Source: Deltaproteobacteria bacterium (lineage in GTDB: Bacteria; Desulfobacterota; Desulfobulbia; Desulfobulbales; JAJRZW01). From it: a stretch of DNA of 64,000 bases. Both the position numbers and the translations under genes were made by a program. Shown piece after piece: positions 29,095 through 39,115 of the stretch. The first letter of the stretch is position 1. Every line of letters begins with the position of its first letter. Under the pieces are notes generated by a model. It was not told the origin of the DNA and made no database searches. It worked only from the letters and a program-made list of their open reading frames with translations. The stretch lies in assembly GCA_024275015.1 (NCBI GenBank), contig JAJRZW010000017.1, forward strand, positions 1-64,000. The letters run 5' to 3'.

Positions 29095-29433
29095 TGCCGC
29101 GGAAGCGTCCTTCTTCAGACGGTATACGTCATATTCCTTGAAAGTCTTAAGGATATGGGAAAGACGAAGGAGATCAGCACCTTCTTCAGCAAGGACCTGT
29201 TTGAAAAAATCGCATTCAAGGCAGCTTGATACCTTTTTGGCGAAAACACCCTGAACCTTGCCGCCGCATAAGGTCCCGGAGACAGCCCAGCAGACCCGGC
29301 CGCCTTTTCTGCCGTCATGCATCCCATCGGCAACCGCGCGGGTAGCGGCCTCGCATTCACCAAGCTCGGCGACCTTGACCCCGCCCGGCTCGCGGCCGCA
29401 TTTTTTGAACTCCCAGCAATTCTGTTTGCCCAT
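29092..29433 (-). CDS. two-CW (2CW) domain cysteine-rich small protein
   Basis: 'MGKQNCWEFKKCGREPGGVKVAELGECEAATRAVADGMHDGRKGGRVCWAVSGTLCGGKVQGVFAKKVSSCLECDFFK'. Confidence 0.75.
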   Translation of the reverse strand: MGKQNCWEFKKCGREPGGVKVAELGECEAATRAVADGMHDGRKGGRVCWAVSGTLCGGKVQGVFAKKVSSCLECDFFKQVLAEEGADLLRLSHILKTFKEYDVYRLKKDASAA

Positions 29434-29833
29434 AATAACCCCCTGCAAATTAATAAAATAACCACAGGCATTCAGTCTGACAAATTATACCACACCGTGG
29501 TAGCAAAAACACAGGCCCTACCGAGAAAAATATGCCCCATAGCATCCGTTTTCGCTGACGAGAGACCTGTGAAATCCTCATTTCCCAAGCCCCCGGCGGT
29601 GATGATCCTGTAGCAAGTAACGGGATGGCTGAGAAACAAAGTTCAATATACAATGCGTGTAGTATTTTGCGAATGAGGCCGTATCCCGTTACGGCCGACC
29701 CGAACGAACAAAAATGGCCAACAACGCAAAAGAGCGGAATTATTCAAACGCCAACTGTGATGAAATCGTAACAAGTCCCTGCCCGGATGAAACGACGATT
29801 TTCTGGCCTCCGCGGGGAATTGTTACTCGACCG

Positions 29834-30076
29834 TCAACTATCCCAATCTCCACGGTCAATGGCCGGACAGACCCGCAATCCCCGACCGTTTACGGGCTGA
29901 TCATCAAGGGTGCTGACAGCGGCGGCGCCATCTTCAAGGTCGGCAAAGGCAAAGCCCCGTGGAATTCCGTTCCGGTCCCGGACCATATTGAGACGCTGGA
30001 GACCATAGGGGGCAAGAAAGTCTTTCAGCTCATCCTCGGAGAAATCAAAAGGGAAATTACCGATAAAAATCCGCAT
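29834..30076 (-). CDS. RRM-type RNA-binding protein (80 aa)
   Basis: 'MRIFIGNFPFDFSEDELKDFLAPYG...GIPRGFAFADLEDG' has RNP2/RNP1-like motifs. Confidence 0.8.
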   Translation of the reverse strand: MRIFIGNFPFDFSEDELKDFLAPYGLQRLNMVRDRNGIPRGFAFADLEDGAAAVSTLDDQPVNGRGLRVCPAIDRGDWDS

Positions 30077-30435
30077 CAGAAATTGATCACTTCCCGTTCG
30101 GCCATCTCGGCAATGGCAGTTGGGGCGGTAACGATCTTCGCCCCGGGGATGATATTATCCTCAGTCACCCCCATGGTCTTGGCGCAGGGGGAACAGACGT
30201 AGATCGGGATCCCGGCCTTGAGAATAATCGGAAAAAGCTCTGCTACCGGGGTCATGTTCCGCCCCTTGATGGTCTCGGCCACCCCATTTATCGCAAGCTC
30301 CGCCGCCTCAACCATCATAACCATGGCCACGTCGAGTCCCTCGATAATCATTGAGACCACAAAGGTCATGGCCAGGTTGGCCCGGTCATGGTTGTCGGTA
30401 CCGTGGCTTACGGTCACCATGAATTTCTTTTTCAT
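30076..30435 (-). CDS. DsrE-family protein
   Basis: 'MKKKFMVTVSHGTDNHDRANLAMTFVVSMIIEGLDVAMVMMVEAAEL...AGIPIYVCSPCAKTMGV'. Confidence 0.75.
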   Translation of the reverse strand: MKKKFMVTVSHGTDNHDRANLAMTFVVSMIIEGLDVAMVMMVEAAELAINGVAETIKGRNMTPVAELFPIILKAGIPIYVCSPCAKTMGVTEDNIIPGAKIVTAPTAIAEMAEREVINF

Positions 30436-30682
30436 AACCACCTCCTCAATGTTGTTAGCCTCGCAATAAATTGCGGGCCAACGGCAATTGCGCTTCCAAC
30501 TTATTGGAATTACGTGGGCCCGCTTCTGTTTGAGATACTTGTTACGAGTCCATCACTGTTCACCATGTCAGGCGTGTATTGCGTGGAAGCGACTTCCGCC
30601 GCAAAGCCGTTGCACCGTTTGAAATACGGCTTACATAAATACCGGAAGAGTCAATATAAATAAAGATAAAATCCACCGGCTG

Positions 30683-30708
30683 ACAGTCCACTGAAAAACG
30701 GCCTGTTA
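30683..30708. repeat. Repeat family E1, half element overlapping arsC stop codon
   Basis: 'acagtccactgaaaaacggcctgtta'. Confidence 0.6.
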
Positions 30709-31191
30709 GGGCAAGGCCCCGGGCAGGGTCTCGATAAAGGCCCTGATCCTGTCGCGTACCCGGCGATAGCAGTTCAGGATATCCTCTTCGTTCCCAGCGG
30801 TTTCAGCCAGCTTAGGCGGATCGGGGAAACCAACGTGGATCTTTTCTCCCGGGAAAAACGGGCAGGTCTCATCGGCATGGCCGCAGAGGGTGATGACGTA
30901 ATCAAACGCCTTTGCCGGCAACTCGTTGACAAGGGTTGACCGCTGTCCGGCGATATCCACCCCGGCCTCGGCCATTACCCTGACCGCCAGCGGGTTAATC
31001 CCGTGCTTTTCCAGCCCGGCCGACCATGCCTCAATCACGTCCCCCCTTAAATGTCGCGCCCAGCCTTCCGCCATCTGGCTGCGACATGAGTTGCCGGTGC
31101 ATAAAAATAATATTTTTGTGCGTTTCCGGGTTTTTGGTCGCGAATTGCCACTTTGAGGCAGACCAGGCATTTTCAAGCCATCAACCGTCAC
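30706..31191 (-). CDS. arsC: arsenate reductase, low-MW phosphotyrosine phosphatase (thioredoxin-linked) family
   Basis: '[22 protein letters not shown]', '[19 protein letters not shown]'; adjacent to ACR3 and ArsR genes. Confidence 0.9.
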   Translation of the reverse strand: MTVDGLKMPGLPQSGNSRPKTRKRTKILFLCTGNSCRSQMAEGWARHLRGDVIEAWSAGLEKHGINPLAVRVMAEAGVDIAGQRSTLVNELPAKAFDYVITLCGHADETCPFFPGEKIHVGFPDPPKLAETAGNEEDILNCYRRVRDRIRAFIETLPGALP

Positions 31192-32320
31192 AACCGGCCG
31201 GACAGCCCCGGCAGTGAGGCTGTCCGGCGTATGGAAAATATTTCTTCTTAAACCGTAAGGCGACGTTGACCAGACTGATCAGCACCGGGACCTCGACCAG
31301 GGGACCGACAACCGCGGCGAATGCCTCGCCGGAATCAATTCCGAAGACGACAATGGCAACGGCAATGGCAAGCTCAAAGTTGTTGGAAGCGGCGGTGAAT
31401 GACAGGGTGGCAGCCTGTTCATAGGTGGCCCCGACCCTGCGCGACATGAAAAACGACAACATAAACATGACGAGAAAATAAATGGACAGCGGAATCGCGA
31501 TCCGGATCACATCAAAGGGCAGACGGACTATATATTCACCCTTTAAGGAGAACATCACCACAATGGTGAAGAGGAGAAAAACCAGGGTCAGCGGACTGAG
31601 CCGGGGAAGCAGTTTCCCTTGATACCATTGCTCTCCCTTGACCTTTATCCCGACAAAGCGGGTCAGCATCCCGGCAATAAAAGGAATGCCAAGATAAATA
31701 AAAACCGATCCGGCGATCCGGCCCATGGAAACAGCGACCACCGCCCCGCGCATCCCCATCCACCCGGGAAGCAGGGTAATGAAGAGCCAGGCGTAGAACG
31801 GAAAGAAAAGCACCTGGAAGATGGAGTTGAAAGCGACGAGCCCGGCACAGTATTCGGTATCACCCCCGGCGAGATCGTTCCAGACGATGACCATGGCGAT
31901 ACAGCGGGCGAGGCCGATGAGGATCACCCCGACCATGTACTCATGGCGGCCGGAGAGAAATGTGATGGCAAGACCGAACATCAGCACCGGGCCGATGATC
32001 CAGTTCTGCACCAGCGACAGGGCGAGTATCCTGATATCAGCAAAGACTTGATGGAGCTTTTCGTACCTGACCCTGGCCAGCGGCGGGTACATCATCAGGA
32101 TCAGGCCGACGGCGATGGGAATATTGGTGGTGCCGACCTGAAAACGATTGATAAAGTCCCTGATCCCCGGCCACAACCAGCCGCTGCCTACCCCGACGAA
32201 CATGGCCAGAAATATCCACAGGGTGAGAAAACGATCAAGAAAGGAAAGTTTTTTTGCTCCTGATTCAGCCATGAGAACCCCAGCTCCCTGTATATCGAAA
32301 TTATTATCCAGCCATTCCAT
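31181..32320 (-). CDS. ACR3-family arsenite efflux transporter
   Basis: '[13 protein letters not shown]', '[45 protein letters not shown]', '[20 protein letters not shown]'. Confidence 0.93.
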   Translation of the reverse strand: MEWLDNNFDIQGAGVLMAESGAKKLSFLDRFLTLWIFLAMFVGVGSGWLWPGIRDFINRFQVGTTNIPIAVGLILMMYPPLARVRYEKLHQVFADIRILALSLVQNWIIGPVLMFGLAITFLSGRHEYMVGVILIGLARCIAMVIVWNDLAGGDTEYCAGLVAFNSIFQVLFFPFYAWLFITLLPGWMGMRGAVVAVSMGRIAGSVFIYLGIPFIAGMLTRFVGIKVKGEQWYQGKLLPRLSPLTLVFLLFTIVVMFSLKGEYIVRLPFDVIRIAIPLSIYFLVMFMLSFFMSRRVGATYEQAATLSFTAASNNFELAIAVAIVVFGIDSGEAFAAVVGPLVEVPVLISLVNVALRFKKKYFPYAGQPHCRGCPAGCDG

Positions 32321-32374
32321 GGATTGTTACGACTTCATTATTTTTGAATACGCGTAACACGCCCGTCGCGCCGT

Positions 32375-32722
32375 TCAACTCCCCTCACAGCCGCCTGTCC
32401 CTTTTTCCCGCAGGAGGAGGGCGAGACGCTCATGATCAGCCCGCCCCTCTTTAACCTCCGCCAGGGAGGTGACGGTGTCGAAGAGCCGCCTTCTTATGCC
32501 GGAGAGATCAGCCAGGCGGTAATACATCCACTTGCCCCGCCTGGTGGCGATAACCCATCCTGTATTCCTGAGATAGGCCAAATGCCGCGACACCGTGGAC
32601 TGGGGCATATCCACCACCGCCATAAGCTCGCAGACGCAACGCTCCCCGTCCGCGAGCAGGCAGAGCAGTCTGAGCCGCGACGATTCGGCCAGGGCCTTGA
32701 ATATCCGGGCTGCGTTCTCCAT
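32375..32722 (-). CDS. arsR: ArsR/SmtB-family repressor of ars operon
   Basis: 'MENAARIFKALAESSRLRLLCLLADGERCVCELMAVVDMPQSTVSRHLAYLRNTGWV'. Confidence 0.88.
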   Translation of the reverse strand: MENAARIFKALAESSRLRLLCLLADGERCVCELMAVVDMPQSTVSRHLAYLRNTGWVIATRRGKWMYYRLADLSGIRRRLFDTVTSLAEVKEGRADHERLALLLREKGTGGCEGS

Positions 32723-32732
32723 TGTTTCTTGG

Positions 32733-32750
32733 TATCCGTATAAGCGGATA
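32733..32750. promoter_or_regulatory. candidate ArsR operator
   Basis: 'TATCCGtataagCGGATA' dyad immediately upstream of the arsR start at 32722. Confidence 0.5.
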
Positions 32751-32783
32751 ATGTCAAGAACAAAGAACGAACACGCCCCAGCC

Positions 32784-32905
32784 ATAACAGTCCGTTAAAA
32801 AACGGACTGATCGCGGTGAATGGACGCGCCGCCCGATTTTATTGTGTTTGAAAAATTAAATAAAATCGAGAGGTTGACAGTAACCTGTTTTGATCAACCG
32901 GCCGC
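32784..32905. repeat. Repeat family E1, copy
   Basis: 'aacagtccgttaaaaaacggactgatcgcggtgaatggacgcgccgcccgatttt...aaataaaatcgagaggttgacagtaacctgttttgatcaaccgg'. Confidence 0.8.
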
Positions 32906-32909
32906 TGCC

Positions 32910-34255
<1,346 letters not shown>

Positions 34256-34259
<4 letters not shown>

Positions 34260-35983
34260 TTTTCATCCCCGCTTGCGTCAAAAGCCGATTCATCAACCGC
34301 CCCGGCACCGAGCAACGGCAACAGTACCCGTACCGTGGTCCCGGATCCGGGAACGGTTTCCACCTCGATATGGCCCCTGTGACTGCTGACGATCTGATGC
34401 ACCACCGCCAGCCCAAGACCGGTGCCGTCCTTGCGGGTGGTGAAAAACGGATCAAACATCCGTTCCCGCTCCTCGGAAGTCATGCCGCAACCGCTGTCGC
34501 TCACCCGGATGACCGCGCCGTCGGCCCGGGCCGTAACCGCGGCCTCTATCCTGCCGTCCCTGCCGGTGGCGGACAGGGCGTTGTGGAGAAGATTCAACAG
34601 GACCTGTCGCAACAGGTCGGGATCGGCCATGATACTGACTTCGTTCTCCGGCAGATCGAGGTGAAAGTCGATCCCGCGGGTTATGAAATCATCGCTCATA
34701 AACCGCGCCGTTTCCGTGACCAGACAGTCGAGGCGCACCTTTTCCGGCTCCGGGTCCCGGGGGCGGGCGAACTTAAGCAGGGACGAAATCGTACGGTCAA
34801 GACGGTCAACCTCATCCACCATCATCCGGGCGTGCTCCTGCTCCGTGGGGCGGCCTTCAAACTTACGGACAAAGAGCTGGGCGAAACCGCGCATGGTACC
34901 CAGAGGATTTCTTATCTCATGGGCAATACCAGCGGCCATCCGTCCAAGGGCGGAAAGGCGGCGGGACTCTTCCAGCTTGCGCTCGATCTCGATTACCTCC
35001 CGGACGTCACGGATAATCAGCACCGTGCCATTCACCCGCCCCCGACGGTCATGAAGGATGGAAGTACTCACCCGTACCGGAATCGCGGTGCCGTCGTCAT
35101 GGATACAGGTGAAGGGTTGTTCGATCAACTCCCCGCCACTCAAATGCGCCGGGCAGACAGGGATCACCTCTGCCGGCGCCCGACCCTTGAGCGCGTCGAT
35201 CCGACGGCCGATTATGGCCTCAACCCGGCGGTTGCCGGATACCACCCGACCCCGGGCGTCAAGGGTGATCAACCCCGCGGGCATGGATTCGATGACATTT
35301 TCGGTATAGAGTTCCATGTCGGTAAGGGTTCTCCGGGTCACCCGTACCTCCTGAAAGAGGAAGAGGAGGTAAAAACCGGCGCTGCCGGCAAGAAAAAGGA
35401 TGGAGCCAAGGAGAAGGGAATGCCTGATATCCACCCTGCGGGCCTGGTCGAACTCATCGGTTCGCAGACCGAGATAGATCACCATGTCCCGGCCATCAAG
35501 GCGCCGGAGTCTGCCACCCCCGCAATAGCCACCCCGGCCGCCGGGAAGCGGGGTAAATGAACTTGCGACCTCAAAGATCTTTTTTTTCCGGATTATGGTG
35601 GTGACCGGGACGGCTGATGCCATGATCGCCGCAATCTCCGAACGCGGGGCCGGCGGCCATTCACCACTGGCGGCAATGACCGCGCCACCTTTGTCCACCA
35701 CCCGGATATACGCCAGCGACGGTTCCCTGGCCGTCTCTTCAACCAGGAGACCAAGGGGATCAACGCCCTGCATCCGGTGCATCATGGTAGTCCTGGCCCC
35801 GGCCTCGAAAGCACGTATCAGGGTGAGTCCCTCGTGGGTAAAAAAAGTCCGCATCAGGGATTCTTCCCGGCGGATATTGCGAATGGTAAGGGTGGCGAGA
35901 AGTACGGCCAGAAGCAGGGCCGCGATCACGATGGCGATGGCGGTCCGTGATATTTTAAAGGGATGTCGATCAGATGGCAGCAT
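34256..35983 (-). CDS. two-component sensor histidine kinase (ZraS-like)
   Basis: Two TMs, PAS, 'GRMAAGIAHEIRNPLGTMRGFAQLF', 'DSGCGMTSEERERMFDPFFTTRKDGTGLGLAVVHQIV'. Confidence 0.9.
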
Positions 35984-36073
35984 TTATTGAAAATATGGCC
36001 TGGAAGTAAAGGAAAATCGAGGCGCGGGTACTCCCCGAGCCTCGATAAGTTTTTTTTTCAGCGCTTCCGCATG

Positions 36074-36601
36074 TCAACGGCAGTAACGACCGTAACCCAT
36101 CATCCGGCCCCGGCCGCGCATCCCGCCCATGTCGGAACCATCCAGAGCGCAGTACCGCGGCCCCCAGCCGCCGGCGCCGTAATAACGCCGTCCCATGGTG
36201 GCGGCGATCTTGCGATTAAGTTCCATTCTCGTCTGCCGATAATCCCGTTTAAGGTTATATATTTCACCGCGCAGGGTCCGAGCCTCAGCCACGGTGGTGT
36301 TCTTATCGGCAAGGGCCTGGTCAAGCTCGGCGATCTTTTTCTGAATCGCCGTCTCTCCGCTCTTGAGTTTAGCGGTGTAATCCGCGGTCACCGCGTCAAT
36401 TCTGGCCTGTTCATCCGGAGTCAGGGCCGGAGTCACGCCTGGATGCATCATCGGGCCTGTGGCGTTATTATACATCATCTGTCCCATCATCGGACGGTCA
36501 CAGTCGTAACAGGCGCCCCCCCCCATCCAGGCCCCGGCCTGGGAGGCGATTGCCAACGCGATACCAATGGTCGTGGTGGTGATGATTGTCCTTGCTTTCA
36601 T
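36074..36601 (-). CDS. Spy/CpxP/ZraP-like periplasmic metal-stress protein
   Basis: Signal peptide 'MKARTIITTTTIGIALAIASQAGAW', 'LTPDEQARIDAVTADYTAKLKSGETAIQKKIAELDQALADKNT...LRGEIYNLKRDYRQTRMELNRKI', Gly/Tyr/Arg-rich tail. Confidence 0.82.
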   Translation of the reverse strand: MKARTIITTTTIGIALAIASQAGAWMGGGACYDCDRPMMGQMMYNNATGPMMHPGVTPALTPDEQARIDAVTADYTAKLKSGETAIQKKIAELDQALADKNTTVAEARTLRGEIYNLKRDYRQTRMELNRKIAATMGRRYYGAGGWGPRYCALDGSDMGGMRGRGRMMGYGRYCR

Positions 36602-36650
36602 GGTCTCTCTCCTTGTTGAAGGTTTACTGATTGATGTTATTGCTGCGTTA

Positions 36651-36965
36651 TCAAATAATTTCCTTTTTTGCTTGTGGATCGATTTCCTCCTCACAGGCAG
36701 GACAGAAACGCCAGCCGGCCTCGATGATCCCGGAACATTTGCGACAATGGCGTTTCAATCCCGCGCCGCAGTGGGGACAACGCAGGAAAGCCGCCTCAAC
36801 CCAGCCCCCGCAGGCCGGGCATTTCAACCGCGGCGACCGGAACGCAAACCGCCGGATCAGCCAGACGACCAAGGCCGCCACGGCGATGAACAACAACAGA
36901 GCAAAAGGTCCGGCAAAATGCGGCAGCCACATTCCCCGGCCCGCGAATCCCCAATTACACCACAT
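36651..36965 (-). CDS. membrane-anchored double zinc-ribbon protein
   Basis: TM 'FALLLFIAVAALVVWLI' followed by 'CPACGGWVEAAFLRCPHCGAGLKRHCRKCSGIIEAGWRFCPACEEEI'; ATG overlaps the stop of the upstream small ORF. Confidence 0.75.
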   Translation of the reverse strand: MWCNWGFAGRGMWLPHFAGPFALLLFIAVAALVVWLIRRFAFRSPRLKCPACGGWVEAAFLRCPHCGAGLKRHCRKCSGIIEAGWRFCPACEEEIDPQAKKEII

Positions 36966-37104
36966 GAATATCCTCCTGATAACCTTGGGAATAATGATGG
37001 CTCCAGCCGTGATGATGGCCGAATCCGTACCAGCCGCAACCGCCAAGGGTCAGGGCAAGTCCCAGTAAAAAAACCAGGGCTATGGGGTAAAATATTTTTT
37101 TCAT
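36955..37104 (-). CDS. 49-aa His-rich lipoprotein (not in ORF track)
   Basis: Hand translation MKKIFYPIALVFLLGLALTLGGCGWYGFGHHHGWSHHYSQGYQEDIHVV*, with 'caaggaggtaacg' RBS upstream and LTLGGC lipobox. Confidence 0.8.
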   Translation of the reverse strand: MKKIFYPIALVFLLGLALTLGGCGWYGFGHHHGWSHHYSQGYQEDIHVV

Positions 37105-37154
37105 CGTTACCTCCTTGATTTATGGGTTTGTCCGTCTGTCTCTGCCACCACATA

Positions 37155-37173
37155 GTTGCATCGGGAATGCCAA
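37155..37173 (-). promoter_or_regulatory. sigma-54 (-24/-12) promoter candidate for the Zra-like operon
   Basis: Minus-strand 'TTGGCATTCCCGATGCAAC': GG and GC separated by exactly 10 nt; the operon encodes a sigma-54 activator. Confidence 0.75.
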
Positions 37174-37388
37174 AGAAGAAGGCCCCCTGCTTTTTCACGG
37201 ATAACTATTTGAAATTAAAAGCAATAAAAAAGAAAAGATGATCTGTGGCAACTTCGGGAGGGGTATCAAAAAACAGGACACCCGGCTGCCACGACGGAGA
37301 AAGTGTCCAGATTTTTTACAGTTTCACTCATGTAAAAAATTCCCCGCCATCACGGGATATGGCTTCGTTCGCAAAAGGACGCCAATCC

Positions 37389-37487
37389 TTAACAGACCGT
37401 TGAAAAAGCCGTCCATGGCCTTTTCAACCCGGTGAAATCGGCGGCGCGGACATCAGCCGCGTACAGTCCGTTTCTCAACAGACCGCC
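37389..37487. repeat. Repeat family E1, rearranged copy
   Basis: 'ttaacagaccgttgaaaaagccgtccatggccttttcaacccggtgaaatcggcggcgcggacatcagccgcgtacagtccgtttctcaacagacc'. Confidence 0.85.
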
Positions 37488-37490
37488 AAG

Positions 37491-37592
37491 GTATAATCAA
37501 AATGGGTTAAAACGCACACATGGCGGCGTCCCTGAACCCCTTACCGGGTGCGTTTTTGCATCAGGTGTGATTAATTGACCGCTTGCCTGGTA
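37491..37592 (-). repeat. Repeat family E3, copy 3 (reverse orientation)
   Basis: Reverse complement aligns with 1805-1912 end to end. Confidence 0.85.
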
Positions 37593-37770
37593 ACTGTAAC
37601 TACTTGAATCCGTGACGACTCCGTGAATATTTGTTACGATCATGTCATCCCATGAATTACGATGCTATCAATATTTATTGCCGTTCTTTTCCGGCTCCGG
37701 GGTATAATTGCGGACAAACAGGCAAAGGGAGCCCCCGCGCCCCCTTCCCTTCACTCCTGTAGCCTGACAA

Positions 37771-39114
37771 ATGACCCGGACAAAAATCGCCATAACATCC
37801 TGTCTTGCCGTATTTTTCTCCGGCCTCAGCGGCTATATGCTGATTGACCACTACCCCTTCCTTGACGCGGTCTACATGACGGTCATCACCATCACCACCG
37901 TCGGCTACGGCGAGATCAGACCCCTTTCCCCGGCCGGCCGGATATTTACCACGGTATTGATAATTCTCGGTTTCGGCAGCCTTGGTTTTGCCGGTCACGC
38001 CCTGGTCGAGTCATTGATTGAAAGAGTATGGTCAGGAATATCGGAGAAGAAAAAAATGCGCAAAAAGATCGAGGAATTAAAAGGGCATTACATCATCTGC
38101 GGCTTCGGCCGGGTCGGCCAGGCGGCGGCGGCCCACCTGGCTGAAAACAACGCCGGAGTGGTGATCATCGAGCAGGATCAGACCCAGATCGCGGCAATAA
38201 AGGAAGCCGGGTTTCTGTTTCTCTCCGGCGATGCCACCAGCGACGAAATCCTTGCCGCGGCCGGAATCAAACGGGCCCACGGGATTCTGCCGCTTCTGGC
38301 TTCCGACCCTCTCAACCTCTTCATTACCCTGTCGGCCCGGGAAATGAATCCAACCCTCACGATCATCGCCCGAACCGGTACTGAAGCAAACGAAGTAAAA
38401 ATCCTCCGGGCCGGGGCCGATGAGGTCCTCTCCCCTTACACCATGGCGGGCAAAAATATCGCCATCAATATCCTCGCGGCCCGATACGGCCTGATCCACC
38501 CAAAAAAAGAAAGCGCCCCGGTGGCGGGACAGCCACAATGGTTTGAAATAGTTAAAGATTCATCCATGATCGGCAAAAAAATCAAAGATATCACCGCCAG
38601 TCTCGACCGTGACATCCTCGGTCTGCGCCGTGACGATCGCGACTACATCCAGCCCGATCCGCAGATGCCCCTTGCCGCCGGAGACGAAATCCTGTTTATG
38701 GACAAAGGATCCCCGCCGCCGGAGACAGAGGCGCCCCGCAATCCTCCCGGGAAACTGGTGGTGATCGACGATAACCCGGTCATTCGCCGCCTCTACTCCC
38801 GTCTGTTTAAACAGGCGGGTTTTATTCCCTGTCTCGCCGCCGATGGCCGCGAAGGACTGGAACTTATCCTCAAGGAAAAACCACTGGCCGCGGTGGTTGA
38901 CTTCATGCTTCCGAAAATAAGCGGCATCGAGGTCTGCCGTAAGGTCAGGGAAAGCGGGGAATGCCCGGACGTCAGACTGATTCTCTTCACCGCCGATGAG
39001 ACCCGGGAGACCAGAAAAAAAGCCCTGGCCGCCGGCGTCGACGAGGTAATCGTCAAAAGCCCGGAGGCAAAGGAAATTGTTGAAACAGTGGTAAGACACC
39101 TGCGGAAAAAATAA
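37771..39114 (+). CDS. two-TM potassium channel with RCK (TrkA-N/TrkA-C) domain fused to C-terminal response-regulator receiver
   Basis: Selectivity filter 'TITTVGYGEI', 'HYIICGFGRVGQAAAAHL' Rossmann, TrkA-C region, then 'LVVIDDNPVIRRLYSRLFKQAGF...AAVVDFMLPKISGIEV'. Confidence 0.88.
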   Translation: MTRTKIAITSCLAVFFSGLSGYMLIDHYPFLDAVYMTVITITTVGYGEIRPLSPAGRIFTTVLIILGFGSLGFAGHALVESLIERVWSGISEKKKMRKKIEELKGHYIICGFGRVGQAAAAHLAENNAGVVIIEQDQTQIAAIKEAGFLFLSGDATSDEILAAAGIKRAHGILPLLASDPLNLFITLSAREMNPTLTIIARTGTEANEVKILRAGADEVLSPYTMAGKNIAINILAARYGLIHPKKESAPVAGQPQWFEIVKDSSMIGKKIKDITASLDRDILGLRRDDRDYIQPDPQMPLAAGDEILFMDKGSPPPETEAPRNPPGKLVVIDDNPVIRRLYSRLFKQAGFIPCLAADGREGLELILKEKPLAAVVDFMLPKISGIEVCRKVRESGECPDVRLILFTADETRETRKKALAAGVDEVIVKSPEAKEIVETVVRHLRKK

Positions 39115-39115
39115 A

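Noticed and set aside
29551-29575. Hammerhead-ribozyme-like core 'CTGACGAG...GAAA' in the intergenic region upstream of the 2CW gene
   Set aside because: The segment between the two core motifs (gagacctgt) does not form a convincing stem II, and I found no matching stems I/III; likely coincidence.
30476-30705. Possible riboswitch-like sequence ('gccgcaaagccgttgcaccg')
   Set aside because: Superficial resemblance to part of a c-di-GMP-I (GEMM) core only; the remaining conserved elements and a downstream target gene in the right orientation are absent.
36074-37118. Plus-strand ORFs opposite zraP and the zinc-ribbon gene
   Set aside because: Antisense shadows of well-supported minus-strand genes, typical of GC-rich coding DNA.
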